64,000 bases of DNA from Dolomedes plantarius. Its lineage: Eukaryota; Arthropoda; Arachnida; Araneae; Dolomedidae. Under the pieces are notes generated by a model, which did not search any database, was not told the DNA's origin, and saw nothing but the letters and a program-made list of their open reading frames with translations. Location of the stretch: NCBI GenBank assembly GCA_907164885.2, contig OU015490.1, positions 225,971,054 through 226,035,053 on the forward strand, in the 5' to 3' direction. The translations under genes were made by a program, and so were the position numbers. Positions 12,861 through 24,639 of the stretch are shown here, piece after piece; the stretch's first letter is position 1; each line of letters begins with the position of its first letter.

Positions 12861-14894
12861 CACATCTTGAGTTGTTCACATTTCTCCCTTCATTTCCTAC
12901 TATGACGTTTTTAAAATCTTATATAATACCAGGACTGAAACAGCATTTTGACACAAAATATCTGTTTCCCTTTTGCAGTTGTCCGAAATCCAAACATGTT
13001 ATGTTTCTTTTTGCTTAGAGTTTATCTAGATGTCCTAGTCATTTCTACTGAGAGCTATTAACTTGAGCGTGAATTCAATGCGATAAAGAGCTGTTACCCG
13101 AAGCAAAATTAATTTTTGGTAAAATATATTACAGGGAAATCCAACTCGATTAAAATTTATTATATGGGATTTTAGTTTTTATTAATAGCTGATACCTTAA
13201 AGCTAGTTTAATTTCGAGGAATTAATATTGCATGCAAACAAATTTCGTTTCCGTTAAAAGTTTTTTTTTTTCACTTTACAAATAACGCAGCAAATTACGA
13301 AACGAATCCCAGACGAACAGAGTTATGGTGGAAATTCTGGAAAATCTGCTAACATTGCAAACTGTTTTCACAGAATTTTATATTAACGTTTTCATTTTTG
13401 AAATTTTTGTCATTTTAAGGTCGGGAATGTAGGAAGTCTTAATTTAACACTCAGTAAAATTAATAATTAGAAGATAAAAATAACTTTTTTTATACCATGT
13501 TTTATATTTTTCTGTTGAATCAAATAAACTTGACAATTAATTAATAAATACTTTTTAAAATTTTTCATGAATTATTCCATCAACTTGAAAGGAAATTAAG
13601 TTAATTGGAAGTTAACTTGCGTATAACTTCTCGTTCCCGTCCCGGCTGATAGATGGCTGCACCAGTCTTCAAAACAAAATTAACTGAAAAAGAATTCAAT
13701 CCTGCTTAAAGATGGCTAAAAGTATTAAAATAATGCATTGTCATCGTGTTCTGAGGTATTCGAAAAGTTTCAAATGTCTAGCTAGTCGGGAAGTTAGTTA
13801 AAAATCGATTGCAAGACTTGTACCGTACAAACAAACACACATACACAAAAAAAAAAACAAGAAAGGGAGTTAATAAAAACATGGTAAAAAGTATAACGAA
13901 TTTTTTGTTTTTATTGAAATTTAGTTCTCATCTTTCTACGTACAAAAATTTCTTTCTCGTACAGTTTTATTATGTTATGTTTGCTTTCACAATCCCTGTC
14001 TGCGCTGAAACTATAAAATAATTGCGACATTTAGATTTAAATGAAAATTTTTATTTCATTTAAATCAAAATACGAACTTAAAAAATATCAAAAGTTAAAA
14101 ACCTCACATCCTTTCTTAACCTTTGCTTATCATACCCAAAAAATAATTAAGCAATTTCTATGAAACTGACGGCTGATTAATTCTCGTTTTGAATATTAAT
14201 GCCCTAAATGTGTTCTAAATATAACTGCAGTGGAGGATGGAAATTGAGGCTTTACCAGAATTATAAAAAAGAGACTTTTTTCAATTAAAATGCATGAGTT
14301 TTATAAATTTTGGTCTTAAATCCCAGAAAAATTGATCCCAAAAATTTTGCGCAAGATATTTTTAAGGAAAAGAAAATGTTATTTATGGAGGGTTGGGGGA
14401 AGGAAATAACGAAAAATTTCCCATATTCTATTTTAATATAAATTTTTCTATATGGTTACAATCCTACCAGAAAATTCAATTTGTATAGGGGATTCTATAC
14501 GAGTGTTAAACCAGTTTCGTGTAGAATTCCTTAAAAAAGACGCCATCGGGGAGTTTTAGTCTATCTGAGTCACAGATCGTATTCTTTAAACAACAGCTTT
14601 CCCATTACTATATAATCCTGGGCTATCAATTTAATGGAGTTAAAAGCTTAGCTGGAAAGTATATTATAAAATGCCTTCTTAACTACTTGAGCAATGGTAG
14701 ATATATAATACAACATATATTTTATTTACGGTTGTTAATGCAATCCTATTTTATGCTTTCCATTTGTTTGAAGTTTACAACCATTCTTTAGTATTAGCTA
14801 TTTAATAAAAATATAATACTCTTAATATAACGGGATATAAATATAAATATAAATTATACATCCTTTTTTAAATATTATTTCTTTTCACCCGTAG
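12861..14894. other. AT-rich stretch, no feature recognised
   Basis: No repeats or genes are recognised. If the exon at 14895 is real, its polypyrimidine tract lies at the right edge of this stretch. Confidence 0.45.
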
Positions 14895-14950
14895 GATGTC
14901 AGAAGACGAAGAAGACTCATCTCAAGCGGTCAGACTTCTTCAATTAATAG
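14895..14950 (+). CDS. Candidate host micro-exon 1 (start-codon exon), unknown gene
   Basis: A pyrimidine-rich stretch ending in CACCCGTAG immediately precedes the exon, and GTACAC follows as donor. An ATG lies one base inside (14896) and reads MSEDEEDSSQAVRLLQLI, an acidic N-terminus, leaving one extra base (phase 1). The exon at 45181 begins with AA, completing GAA (Glu), and continues in its only open frame. The joined reading is 36 residues and ends in phase 0. I do not recognise the protein. A second frame is also open across this exon and the donor is weak, so this is a candidate. The isolated codon quality in an otherwise AT-rich region supports it. Confidence 0.45.
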
Positions 14951-15242
14951 GTACACAATTAAATTATTTATAATTTGTATTGATGTAGCATTTTATGCTT
15001 TTAAAAGTTCACTAACTGTATTTCCAGTGACTAAACAAATGGTCTTACTTTGCAGAATAGGTAAATGAATAAGCTTATTAAATTTTTTGTGCATAGTCAT
15101 GACTGAGAAACAAACTCGTTTTGTCCTATTACGTTATTAATTGTTTTTTGGCGACAGATAACACGTGTTTAGAAATATTGAAGGTAACGACATGTGGTTC
15201 CGAAAGCAAAGATAACGGAAGCCATTAAAAGATCTCAAAGAT
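14951..15242. other. Presumed intron sequence
   Basis: Nothing is recognised between the candidate donor and the interrupted SINE. Confidence 0.4.
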
Positions 15243-16440
15243 ACTCTTGTTGTTGCTGCTATTACCCCCCTGTACGTTTTCCAAACCAGGCCCATTAAGG
15301 CCCGTTGCACACACAGAGTTTTTATCTCTAGCGGAAATTTTCCATCGGACGTCGTTCCAACAGTAGACCACAGAAGTCAATTGGAGCTTGCACACACAGC
15401 GGAAAATGAAATTTTTCTTCGACGGTAGCTTGTGCAGCTGTCGAGTGCTACTGTGCGCTGGCGGATTCGTTGACGCCAGATTGAACTAGTTATCCATGTG
15501 ACCCTATGCACGCTTAGGCCCGTTGCACACACGGCGTTTTTAGCAATGGCGGAAATTTTTCCATCGGATGTCGTTCTAAAAGTAGAGCTTACACACACGG
15601 CGAAAAACTCCGTCGCCGGGGAAAAGGCCCACACCTCCTTTTTGAATCCTGCACGTGTTCAAGAAAACCAGAGGGGTCGCACCTACGCCCCCCTCCCCCC
15701 AACCGGGATCGGAGGAGCCCTCCTTTTCGAATCCCCTTTATGATACCAAGAAAACCAGCGCGCCCCCCCAGCAAACCAACAACCACACCCTCGCAAATGA
15801 CCCTACGACGGTAGACTCTGCTGTGTGTGTAAGCGTGCATAGGGTCACATGGATAACTAGTTCAATCTGGCGTCCACGAATCCGCCAGCGCACAGTGGCA
15901 CTCGACAGCTGCACAAGCTACCGTCGAAGAAAAATTTCATTTTCCGCTGTGTGTGCAAGCTCCAATTGACTTCTGTGGTCTACTGTTGGAACGACGTCCG
16001 ATGGAAAATTTCCGCTAGAGATAAAAACGCTGTGTGTGCAACGGGCCTTACACAAACAGCGGAGTCTACCGTCGTAGGGTCATTTGCGAGGGTGTGGTTG
16101 GGGGTTTGATGGGGGGGGCGCTGGTTTTCTTGGAATCATAAAGGGTATTCGAAAAGGAGGGCTCCTCCGATCCCGGCTGGGGGGAGGGGGGCGTAGGTGC
16201 GACCCCTCTGGTTTTCTTGAACACGTGCAGGATTCGAAAAGGAGGGGTGGGCCTTTTCCCCGGCGACGGAGTTTTTCGCCGTGTGTGTAAGCTCTACTTT
16301 TAGAACGACGTCCGATGGAAAAATTTCCGCCATTGCTAAAAACGCCGTGTGTGCAACGGGCCATAGGCTTTGCAAGCTGAGGGGTGAGGCTCCGGTTTAC
16401 AATAGCACCACAAGGGTCGAAGTTTCGGCTTAAGAGATAC
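15243..16440 (-). mobile_element. SINE family A, minus strand, interrupted by foldback element
   Basis: Sequence left of the foldback (15243-15298) is the complement of the SINE tail, with TTGTTGTTGC then CCCCCCTG. Sequence right of it (16363-16440) is the complement of the SINE body, including TAGCACCACAAGGGTCGAAG, which the copy at 9692-10048 also carries. The two halves are separated by the 1064-bp foldback, which therefore inserted into a pre-existing SINE. The tRNA-like head is missing or too diverged on the far side. Confidence 0.6.
15299..16362. mobile_element. Compound foldback element, module order A-B-A'-B'
   Basis: Four modules are visible: A (15299-15516), B (15517-15829), A' (15830-16047, reverse complement of A) and B' (16048-16362, reverse complement of B). 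A and B both start with GGCCCGTTGCACACAC, and the element ends with its complement GTGTGTGCAACGGGCC. Short CACACACNGCG motifs recur inside. The B modules are unusually GC-rich for the window, with C and G runs. Open frames in it mirror one another because of the inverted structure and are not genes. TA is present at both edges (CATTA left, CCATA right), allowing a TA duplication, but a hAT or Foldback type is not excluded. No transposase is seen. Confidence 0.75.
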
Positions 16441-19400
16441 GGGAAGTCAGGATATCCCGTTTGTTTACACTACGCGAGGTTGTCCTTTTGTTAAAGATCG
16501 TACATTTTTGAAAGGAGCAGAGGGCATGGTGTATTTCTTCCCCCACTATAAGAGGGAAATGTTAGTCTGGGACGGCCTTTGTTTACGTTTTACGGATGGG
16601 GTACGAGTTTGCGGTTAGAGAGGATTTCGTGTTGTTTCTTTCTCCTTTCGAATTTTGAGTGCGATAGAAGGGAGAAACTGGTTTCGTTGAGATTTTTTCG
16701 CCAGGGTAATTTGCGCTTGAATGATAAAAATTTTGGGGAAGCAAGGCTTTGATTTTTGTGGGATACAGAGTACGCTAAGAATATGACATAGGTTCACGAA
16801 AATTAGTGATGGGAGCAACATTTGTGTGAAAATACAATAAAAATAGGAAATGCAAAATAAGCTATTAGAAAATGGATGAAAATTTTGGCCAAATTTTCCT
16901 TCATTCATCTAAGAAGCTGGGGTGCACATAATTTAGGTGAGCATTAAATATAAAACACAAAATAATACATAAAATTAGCGACTAAATAAAAATAATAGTT
17001 AAATAAAACAAGCGTACAAGAAATAAATAAGTATGTAAGAAAAGAATATTTTGAGTTGAAGAAACAATGCATAGGAATGGATAAGTGTCAACAACAGGGG
17101 GGTGTTGAATCGATAAATAAATAAAAGAAAAATTTTTCGTACCTGTTTAGAGTTGAGAATGTGCAAGGGCGAAGATTTTAATTCCATCATTATCGTCGAG
17201 GTTGTAAAAATATTCAGTATGGGAAGGTTTGCCGAATCGTTAGAGAAAGGGTATCACATGAAAGAGATAAAAACAAATAATATAAGTGAACGGATGGGAT
17301 TTTAAATAATAATGAACGACAAACAACAGTGATCCTAAACGAAAATAATTAACAAGTTATTGATTGTTTATCGTTGAGAATGTAGTAATCCCAAATAGGG
17401 GGTAGTTAGAAATAATACGAAACGAAGATATTATGATGGTGCAAACGTAGAAGCTGAAATAAAGGTATTAGATATTGTTTAATACGGAAAATAAATAAAT
17501 AAATAAATAAAGAGCAAATAAAATATAAAAAAAATCATAAGAATATCCAAATGATATAAAGTAGTAGGCATATATATAGATTTAAACGCAACCACGTGAG
17601 CGGCATAGAATAAAACGAACTCTAAAAAGAGATATTTCACTACAAGTTTGAAAATAATCACGAAATACGCAAGCAATCAAATGGATAGAATGAAAGATAA
17701 ATAAAAATGATACTTAGACATAGGTTTAATCCTCGATGAGAAGTGATTTGATATCCAAAAAGATCAAGTGCAAAATCGCGAATTTCTTTCAAACGCACGA
17801 AGTACAAGAATCACACCGTCTTGACAGGTATGTGGGGGTTGCCGTGGCACTTCGTTAAAAGATAATTAGCACCAGAAGTGCTCGCGAACTAAACTGGTTT
17901 ATTTTGGTAGCCATTTGCAGCAGAAATGCAGTTCGGGACTGGTTTAGTTGAAAGAAAACTAGAGTTGGCCCGAATTTATAAGAACGTAGATAACAGTCTG
18001 TAAACATAAGATAATGGGTTATCAAGGGCTGAACGAAGTTTTCCGTTCGAGGTACGCCAAACCTTGGGGTGTGGCAGTGCAGTAAAATTACAGGAAGTTT
18101 TGGTGAAAGGGAATTTAAACAAAATAGGCATAGGTGTCAGAAATAGGATGTACATAAATTACAATAAATAAATATTTTGACCACTTGATAGTATTGAATG
18201 GAAGTATTTTGCCAAAATAATAATAATAGTAAAAATAAATAAATAAATAAATAAAAAAAATGTGTAAAGATTCGTATAGTGCACATATCGCGGTAGATAG
18301 GGAATATTAATAGTAAAATGTATTTTGAGTATATAATGTTATTTGCAAAGTGTTGAAAATTGTTTTGAAAGAGTGAAATATAAAGTTATTATTGAAAATC
18401 ATGTGAAAATTATGTTGAAAGTATAAAGTTAGAGTTTGGTATGCAAAAGTGTTTTGAAAAATGTTTTGGAGGTATAAAGTTATAAAAATTTTATGTTCAT
18501 ATGGCAAATACATATAGGTTTAATTAATTAATTTGAATTTAAAATAATGATGATAGAAAGGAAAATCTAGTGCATTGTCGATAGTGTTTTGGGACTGATC
18601 TTTTCAATATGTGATACAAATTTCATGATGAATGCTGTGATTGTGTTCTGAACAGATTGAATATTACAAATCGTGGTTAACAAAAAAATTGCAGAGACGG
18701 CAAAGGACATTTCAGCGGTAAGATACAGATATTTGATGTTTGCAGCATATTCTGTGGTTCAGTGTGTTTCGAGCAGGACAATGATGGACTCAATGGTTGT
18801 CGAACTTATAAATCAATTGATGAACTTTGGGAATGAGACAATTGCATCGTCCATGTATAGAAGATATGTTACAAGAAAACAAAAACTTTCTCATCATGAA
18901 TAATGTTTCAAATTTAATTTCCAGGTTTTGGATGTCAAAGGATATGATAAAAATGTGTATTTGGTTTTGGAAGTTAAAAAATTGTATAAATATATATATA
19001 TTTTATGAAGTGTTTTGTAAACATTTTTGAGGAAGGGAGCGCAGATAGAATCTGATTTAGAGAACGGTTGGTGAGACTTGGTTTAGGTTGTGTGAGGTTT
19101 CGAGGAAGAGACTTTTGTTTAGATTTGTGAGTAATAGTGTTGCAAAAATTTTGTGGAGTGCTGTGTGAGGTTTCGAGGAAAAGACTTTGGTAAGAAGTGA
19201 GAGCAGTGGTGATGTGAGTGTTTTTTGGAGGAAGGAGTGTTGTTTAAGGTTTCGAGGAAGGGAGCGTATGTAATGATGCGCCTTCGAATATGTAAAAATG
19301 TCATAAAATATGAAAAGGTTAAGTCGATCGAAGGCTGTCATCATTACATTTATTTGACAAATTTGGAAACGACGGCTGAAAGCGGTACGTTTATTAAACA

Positions 19401-20215
19401 ACGGACCGGTCCTGTGTGATGCAAGGTATTGAATAGTCCTACGGCGGTGGTCAACTTGGGAGGTTGATCGCCAGACGAGATTAAGAGAAGATGTCGCCAG
19501 GGTTTGACCTTACACGACAATGGACTGTGTTTTCGGATTTACAACGGCGGCATGTGAGAACCACGGGCGTCGTGGGAGGTTTTTGCAAGCTTGTTTCCCG
19601 TGGGGGCGTACGTTAGTTGAGCGGTGAAATATTGGTGTGTGTGCGCGAAGTGATTTAAAGGCAGCAGCAAACTCCCCAGCGATAGAAGCAAGAGTTCCCC
19701 GTCCCACGTCAGAAGTGAATCCACAAGTGCACCGAAATACAACGTATTGAGTGAGTCCAAATAATTCATTTTGTAAAGATCAGTCTGGTTCTTTTTGGTA
19801 GAGGTTTTTGATTTTGTTTTGTTAAAGTTTGGTTTACGAATAGGTGGAAATAATTGATAGAAGAATTTAGTGGTATTAGATGTTTTGGTTAATTATTCTG
19901 TGCTCCTTTGCCTTGTTTTTAAAAGTAATTTTTTAAAACCATACTTTTTAGTTGAGAATTTGGTTTATGTATGGATAAGTGTTTTGTTACGAAAGTGTTT
20001 AAGATAAAATGTACAAATGTATAAAAATAGTAAATAAATTAAGTTTAATTTAAATTTAAATCAACTCTCTGTTTTAATTGTTTTTCAATATTTTTAGTTT
20101 ACTTGTTCGTCATTGCTAATCACGTCCTGAACTACCGGTTATTAACAAATACTTTTAAAACACAACGCACCCAACTACCCCTTTATAAATAATTAATGTA
20201 CTATGTCATAGGGAC
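16441..20215. other. Unassigned region with simple and degenerate repeats
   Basis: I could not identify the 3.8 kb following the SINE. It is purine-richer than its surroundings, with (AAAT)n at about 17490-17512 and 18233-18258, and has GC-richer pockets at 17820-18090 and 19380-19760. It may be the non-coding body of a large retroelement or non-autonomous transposon, but I found no LTR pair, PBS or conserved protein motif. Confidence 0.4.
19026..19262. repeat. Degenerate ~75-bp tandem repeat
   Basis: The phrase GAGGTTTCGAGGAAG, or a close variant, occurs near 19026, 19094, 19167 and 19246, spaced 68-79 bp. It is followed by AGACTTT or GGAGCG. The period is irregular, so this is an old or diverging array. 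Confidence 0.6.
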
Positions 20216-20608
20216 TTGACAGTAGTGTCACGGCCAGGGGCAGGAGAATTGAAAATTGCGGGACGAAGTAAAATAATTGCTAAATGTAAGAAAGAAACAT
20301 GGCAAATGACGGGGAGTAAAAAGAGAAAAGGAGAGAGCCAAATATATAGCGAAACGAAATTTATAGATTGTGCTTGTAGCAAGAAGTATAAGATAAAAGT
20401 TCAAGAGAGTGAGTTGCAACGAATAGAAGAAAAGAAGAAAAGGAAGATTAAATTTATGATGGCTATAAAACAGGCCACCCTGCTTGAAGCCGAAGCATGG
20501 GAAAAAGTTAAGTTAGGGGGAGAAATTTATAAATCCCGCCCTCTATGCGCATTGGTGAAAAGGGGATTGAGAGGAGGCAGCCACGGACGAATTGCGATGG
20601 CATGGTAA
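20216..20608 (+). CDS. Hypothetical open frame, 130 codons, unrecognised
   Basis: This is the longest non-repeat open frame between 16 and 29 kb. The product is Lys-rich and basic, with a charged probably helical middle section (about residues 60-85, with many K/E/R), and a GC-richer 3' end. No domain, signal peptide or zinc-binding pattern is visible. Just downstream lie degenerate ~63-bp repeats. It could be a fragment of a mobile-element protein or chance. There is no splice or promoter support. Confidence 0.2.
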   Translation: MTVVSRPGAGELKIAGRSKIIAKCKKETWQMTGSKKRKGESQIYSETKFIDCACSKKYKIKVQESELQRIEEKKKRKIKFMMAIKQATLLEAEAWEKVKLGGEIYKSRPLCALVKRGLRGGSHGRIAMAW

Positions 20609-20689
20609 TAATATGACCAATGGAAATTGTAAGAGGCGGAGTCAGCATTTATAAGAGAAAATAATATGAAATAAGAAAGAAAGGCACAT

Positions 20690-21010
20690 ATAACCTATGA
20701 TGAGAGTAAGTTAGAAGTTTGATATAGAAGTAGTGTCAATCCGATGAATATGTACGGAGAACCCCGATGATGTAAATATAAGTCGTGGCCCATGCAGAGG
20801 AGCCCTAATACCTAGGAAGAGAGCGCCCCAGTGTCCCGTGCCGAGGATCCGCAAGAAGTGAAGGAGTCATATAACCGATGATGACAGTGCCCCGGTATCC
20901 CGTATAGAGTGTCTGCCATAATTGACGGAACCTTATACCAGACGAAGAAAGTGCCCTAGTTCCGTGCGATGATAATACAACGAAGTTCGTCATTACGAGT
21001 GCCAGCTGCC
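20690..21010. repeat. Degenerate ~63-bp repeat block
   Basis: The motif family AGTGCCCCGGTATCCCGT recurs at about 20823, 20886 and 20949, each preceded by a TATACCnGAnGA-like phrase. The copies are diverged and GC-richer than the surroundings. They may be subterminal repeats of an unrecognised element. Confidence 0.5.
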
Positions 21011-22997
21011 CATCATAGCGATCTAACAGTCATCTTCGAGGTACCGACTTTTTGCGTTTCCTTTTTATATTTCTGTCATTGCTTCTCAGTGTGTAGCCTT
21101 AATAACTAATATAGAGCGTTATTTGAGTTTTAACTAATATAGATGATATTATTTGAGTATAAAATGCTTAAGGAGATGATCGATAATTCGTAAAAAAAAA
21201 CAATTTAATTAATATGATGTTATGCTTATATATATGAGTAAATATTGGTAGTAATGGAACATGGTTATATGACTGATTACGTTTATAAAATGTTATCATA
21301 ATAAGTGAATGAATTAAATATATGAGTCGTAGTGAATTAATTTAGTAGTAATGACGTTGTGAGTAATGTGTAAATGAAGAATGAAATATTTAGTAGGATT
21401 ATCATATTGTTTATGTGTTAATAATCAATAAATTAATTTGTCAGTGTAAACCAGAGTTGTTTTGATCATTTGGGAATCACAATTAATCAATGTACTAACC
21501 ACAATATTAAATCAACAAGATTAAGCAATGAATTCAAAATCATAATTATTATTAAAAGTATATCAATATCTAATAACCCCAATTAACAAATCAACTTCTC
21601 ACAGCCACATACTACCGAACTAATTCAGGCCCGATAAGATAACTTTGGACGAGCAATACGACAGAATTATTTGAAAGTTTTATTGTGGGTCATAAAATAA
21701 CTTGAACTTCACATCGCCATCTATCTTACAACCTTTATAGTCTTTACATCACTATCATAGTGTTCCTCAAGTCTTTATTTTATTTTTTGCCCTCTGGAAG
21801 GGTTATAAAAGTTATATTGTTGACAGTCTCTCAACCACACACCAAGGTTTCTACTTTTTAGAATTATATCATCCAGAGCTTCTATACACGTTGGTGAACC
21901 AACTTAAAAAGATAACAATGGTTGAACCTATATTTGACAACACTCTTATCAAGAACACGTATCTTCTAAATATTCACTATAAAACAAGGAAGCGTAACTA
22001 GATTCTAAACAATTAATTTTGATCTCTATCAGACCGTGGAAGTTGATTGCTTCTATGGAGAATTAATAATTGAGAGGATCATCAAACTCTTTGACATAAA
22101 TAGAGGACATGACATAAAATTCTAGAGGAACGTCATGGGAAGAGGCGGTAGACGAGGAAAATTGAAAGGGGAGACTCTTCAAAGTGGAACATGGCGCACA
22201 TATTTTATGACCACCAGCACACGCAAGGGACACTTGTCGACGAAACAAACAAATAATAAAGGAATTAGTGAAAATGACGTCAAAATAGAACCAAGAAGAC
22301 CGCATTGGGAAATGGAATTTGAAAATAAAGGAATAGAATCGTAGGATTAAAAAACGCAGGAATCTGGTAACAAAAATAGGTGCATTTCCATGCAGATATT
22401 TTCCAGGCTGTCGGTAAAGGTAATATAGACATATCGCTGACTGAAACTGCGGAATCTTTATAAATAGTAAAGAGAGTCGGATTCAGATATGGAATCCGAC
22501 AGGAAACAACTATCGAGTCAGCCAATCTAAATTTGTCTCCAAATTCCCAGGAATTTTTGTCATTCATAGATTTAGAAATTTCTTTATTTTCAACAAAGTT
22601 AGAATGTCCTCTAACACACGTATCAAGGGCATACTTATTTTAACCAATATAGGGCGAAAGATCCCCAAATATTATACTCCAAACACTCACTTAAGAAACA
22701 GGCACTGAAGTCTTCATGGGTGGAAAATTAAGATTATGGATGGGTTGAATTATTAGTTTTAAGCGATCTGGGATTTTACTCATTTTAAAACTCAGGGGTG
22801 GGTAAAAGTTCAGTTCACCATCCCACTTCGGTAAGAACCATCGCTTAACAGAAATTGTAGTACAAAATTTAGAGCACATAAAGATAACAAAATGCATAAA
22901 GCGTGCCAGGAAGACGGAGCTTAAAGCTAAAATATATTTTTGCTTTAATCACCTTCCTTTTAGCTCGCTTTATTCATTTTACCATCGACGTTGACGT
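21011..22997. other. Unassigned sequence
   Basis: No gene or complete element is recognised. A short duplication of TAACTAATATAGA...TTATTTGAGT lies at about 21103-21162. The 69-codon frame at 22135-22344 (+) has mixed composition but no recognisable domain. Confidence 0.45.
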
Positions 22998-23220
22998 TGC
23001 CACCCGCATGGTGTAATGGTTAGCTTTCTGAGCTGCTACGCAGTGGGTTTGGGTTCAAATCCTTAATAAGGCTTGGTCGTCCCCGTGTCGTCTCCCTCAT
23101 ACGGAGCAATGCTGGCTAACCTATAAGGTGCTCCCATAATAAAGTAGCCTGTAAAATAACGGTAAGATACAAAAGGTGAATGTCTGACGACAAGTGCCAC
23201 TGAATTAGACTAAAAAAAAG
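22998..23220 (+). mobile_element. tRNA-derived SINE, family B
   Basis: The A-box-like TGGTGTAATGGTTAGC and B-box-like GGGTTCAAATCC are at tRNA spacing. The body contains GGAGCAATGCTGGC and GGTGCTCCCATAATAAAGT, and the 3' end is a run of A. The same body occurs at 62300-62650, defining a second SINE family distinct from the CAA-tailed one. The tRNA head is complete enough to suggest an originally functional Pol III promoter. Confidence 0.78.
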
Positions 23221-23659
23221 CATTAACTTAAACTAAGAAAAACGAGAAATATAACACAATGTCTAATAAACTCATATCCTTTAAAAGCAATGCACATTGC
23301 ATACTTCTTCCTGGAAGATAAAGCCGTGTCTCAAAACATGGGAGTTGAAATCTAGATTAAACAAGGCCAAACATTATCAGCATTTTAAATTCAAATGGCT
23401 TGCTTACCCGTTGTTCCTGGGTTCAAATGAGCTAAACGACATGAATCAAATCGCTTCCAGCTTACTGGCACGCATGCACGGATGTGTTTACGGGGTTACA
23501 AATAGTGGACTACTGACTACGTTATTGCAAAATCCAATGGAAAAAGGTAATTGTGTTAAAGTTCGGTCATGGATTGTAAATTATTCTAACACATGTTATA
23601 GCCTTCAAGAATGTCATAGAACAGGATTATACTTGATGAAGTGTACTTAATTTTGAATA
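23221..23659. other. Unassigned sequence
   Basis: An open frame of 117 codons at 23297-23650 (+) has no domain I recognise. I treat it as unsupported. Confidence 0.3.
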
Positions 23660-24634
23660 CCGTAGGATGGGGTTACTTTGTGACTGCACGGGTTATTTGT
23701 GACACAAGTAATTTTTTTCGTATTTCGGATCTTGCGCCGCACCCGTGATACCAGGGAGGCAAGAACAGCGCCAACAGCTTGTCCGACATACAGAGACACT
23801 AGTGGCCAGTTTCCGAAGCTTCTGTGAGCCATTTGTCTTCGCTGGCCAGTGTATTGTTCAAACCTCTTGTTTAGATATTGACTCAAACTTCAGAAACTTT
23901 GTGTGCTGAAGGCTAACACCTTATACAACCAACTATCACAAGTAATTATTTTTTATTGTCAATATGTTGGTTAGATTATGGAGCAATATGACTTTCGTGT
24001 AGTGATATTTCCTAGAAATATGAGAACATGACCTAAATATCGAAAGGTGACTTTGTAGCACATTGACACTCTCATAAAATAACCCACAAAGTCGACCCGC
24101 CTCCACCAGCCGCTTGATGTTGCATTTTTCCGTCCTCTAAAATACCATTGGAGAGAAAGAAGTATTGACTATCTGGGAAAAAAAACTACCCGAAAGAGCA
24201 GAGTGTGCTGAAAGACGAATTTCCTCATCTTTTTAAAGAACTGATGGCTGCCCTAGACATCTGAGGACTCTTTGATGTCAAAGATATAGATAAAGCTATC
24301 CAATATTTGTAACAGGTATATATAATTGTGTATAAAGCTTTTGACAAGCGTTTTACTGTCTAACTTTGTGCCAAGTAATTTTTCCTGTTGGATTTCAAGC
24401 AAAAAAAAGAGATGTCACAATGTAGCCCCACTCAGTGGAGAAATTTTGTGACACATTTTAACTTTAATTTCTCAATGGTAACTAATTATCCGGGTTAGCG
24501 CAATACATTACTATGTAAGGAAAGGTTGTACCAAAGGTTGTTTTGCAATTGTTCCTTTCGGGCTGTTTTTTAAATTCATCGGCTGGTACAGGAAAAAAAC
24601 TTAAAATCCGCCACAAAGTAACCCCATCTTACGG
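23660..24634 (+). mobile_element. Pogo/Tigger-like DNA transposon, internally deleted
   Basis: The TIRs are clear: CCGTAGGATGGGGTTACTTT at the left and CCGTAAGATGGGGTTACTTT when the right end is read on the other strand. TA flanks both ends (23658-23659 and 24635-24636), the target duplication of the Tc1/mariner/pogo superfamily. The 975-bp length is about half or less of an autonomous pogo element. The interior keeps the C-terminal part of a transposase (see the next entry). Confidence 0.85.
24092..24264 (+). pseudogene. Pogo/Tigger-like transposase C-terminal remnant
   Basis: The frame starting at 24092 reads STRLHQPLDVAFFRPLKYHW, the conserved block that follows the catalytic region in pogo/Tigger-type DDE transposases. 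After an A8 run at about 24178-24185 the reading moves by one base into KDEFPHLFKELMAALDI and a TGA at 24262. A stop lies a few codons upstream of the block. The N-terminal DNA-binding region and the catalytic acidic residues are gone. It is a dead remnant inside matching TIRs, which supports the family call. Confidence 0.8.
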
Positions 24635-24639
24635 TATAA

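Noticed and set aside
15377..16375. Cluster of 80-100 codon frames on both strands
   Set aside because: The frames are mirror images generated by the inverted modules of the foldback element.
17820..18100. Possible LTR/PBS near CACCAGAAGTGC
   Set aside because: No matching second LTR and no Gag or Pol motif downstream. The resemblance to a PBS is too short.
22998..23075. tRNA gene
   Set aside because: A and B boxes are good, but the body and poly-A tail match the SINE copy at 62300, so it is a retroposon head.
23297..23650. 117-codon hypothetical gene
   Set aside because: No domain, no splice signals and no composition contrast. It lies between a SINE and a transposon.
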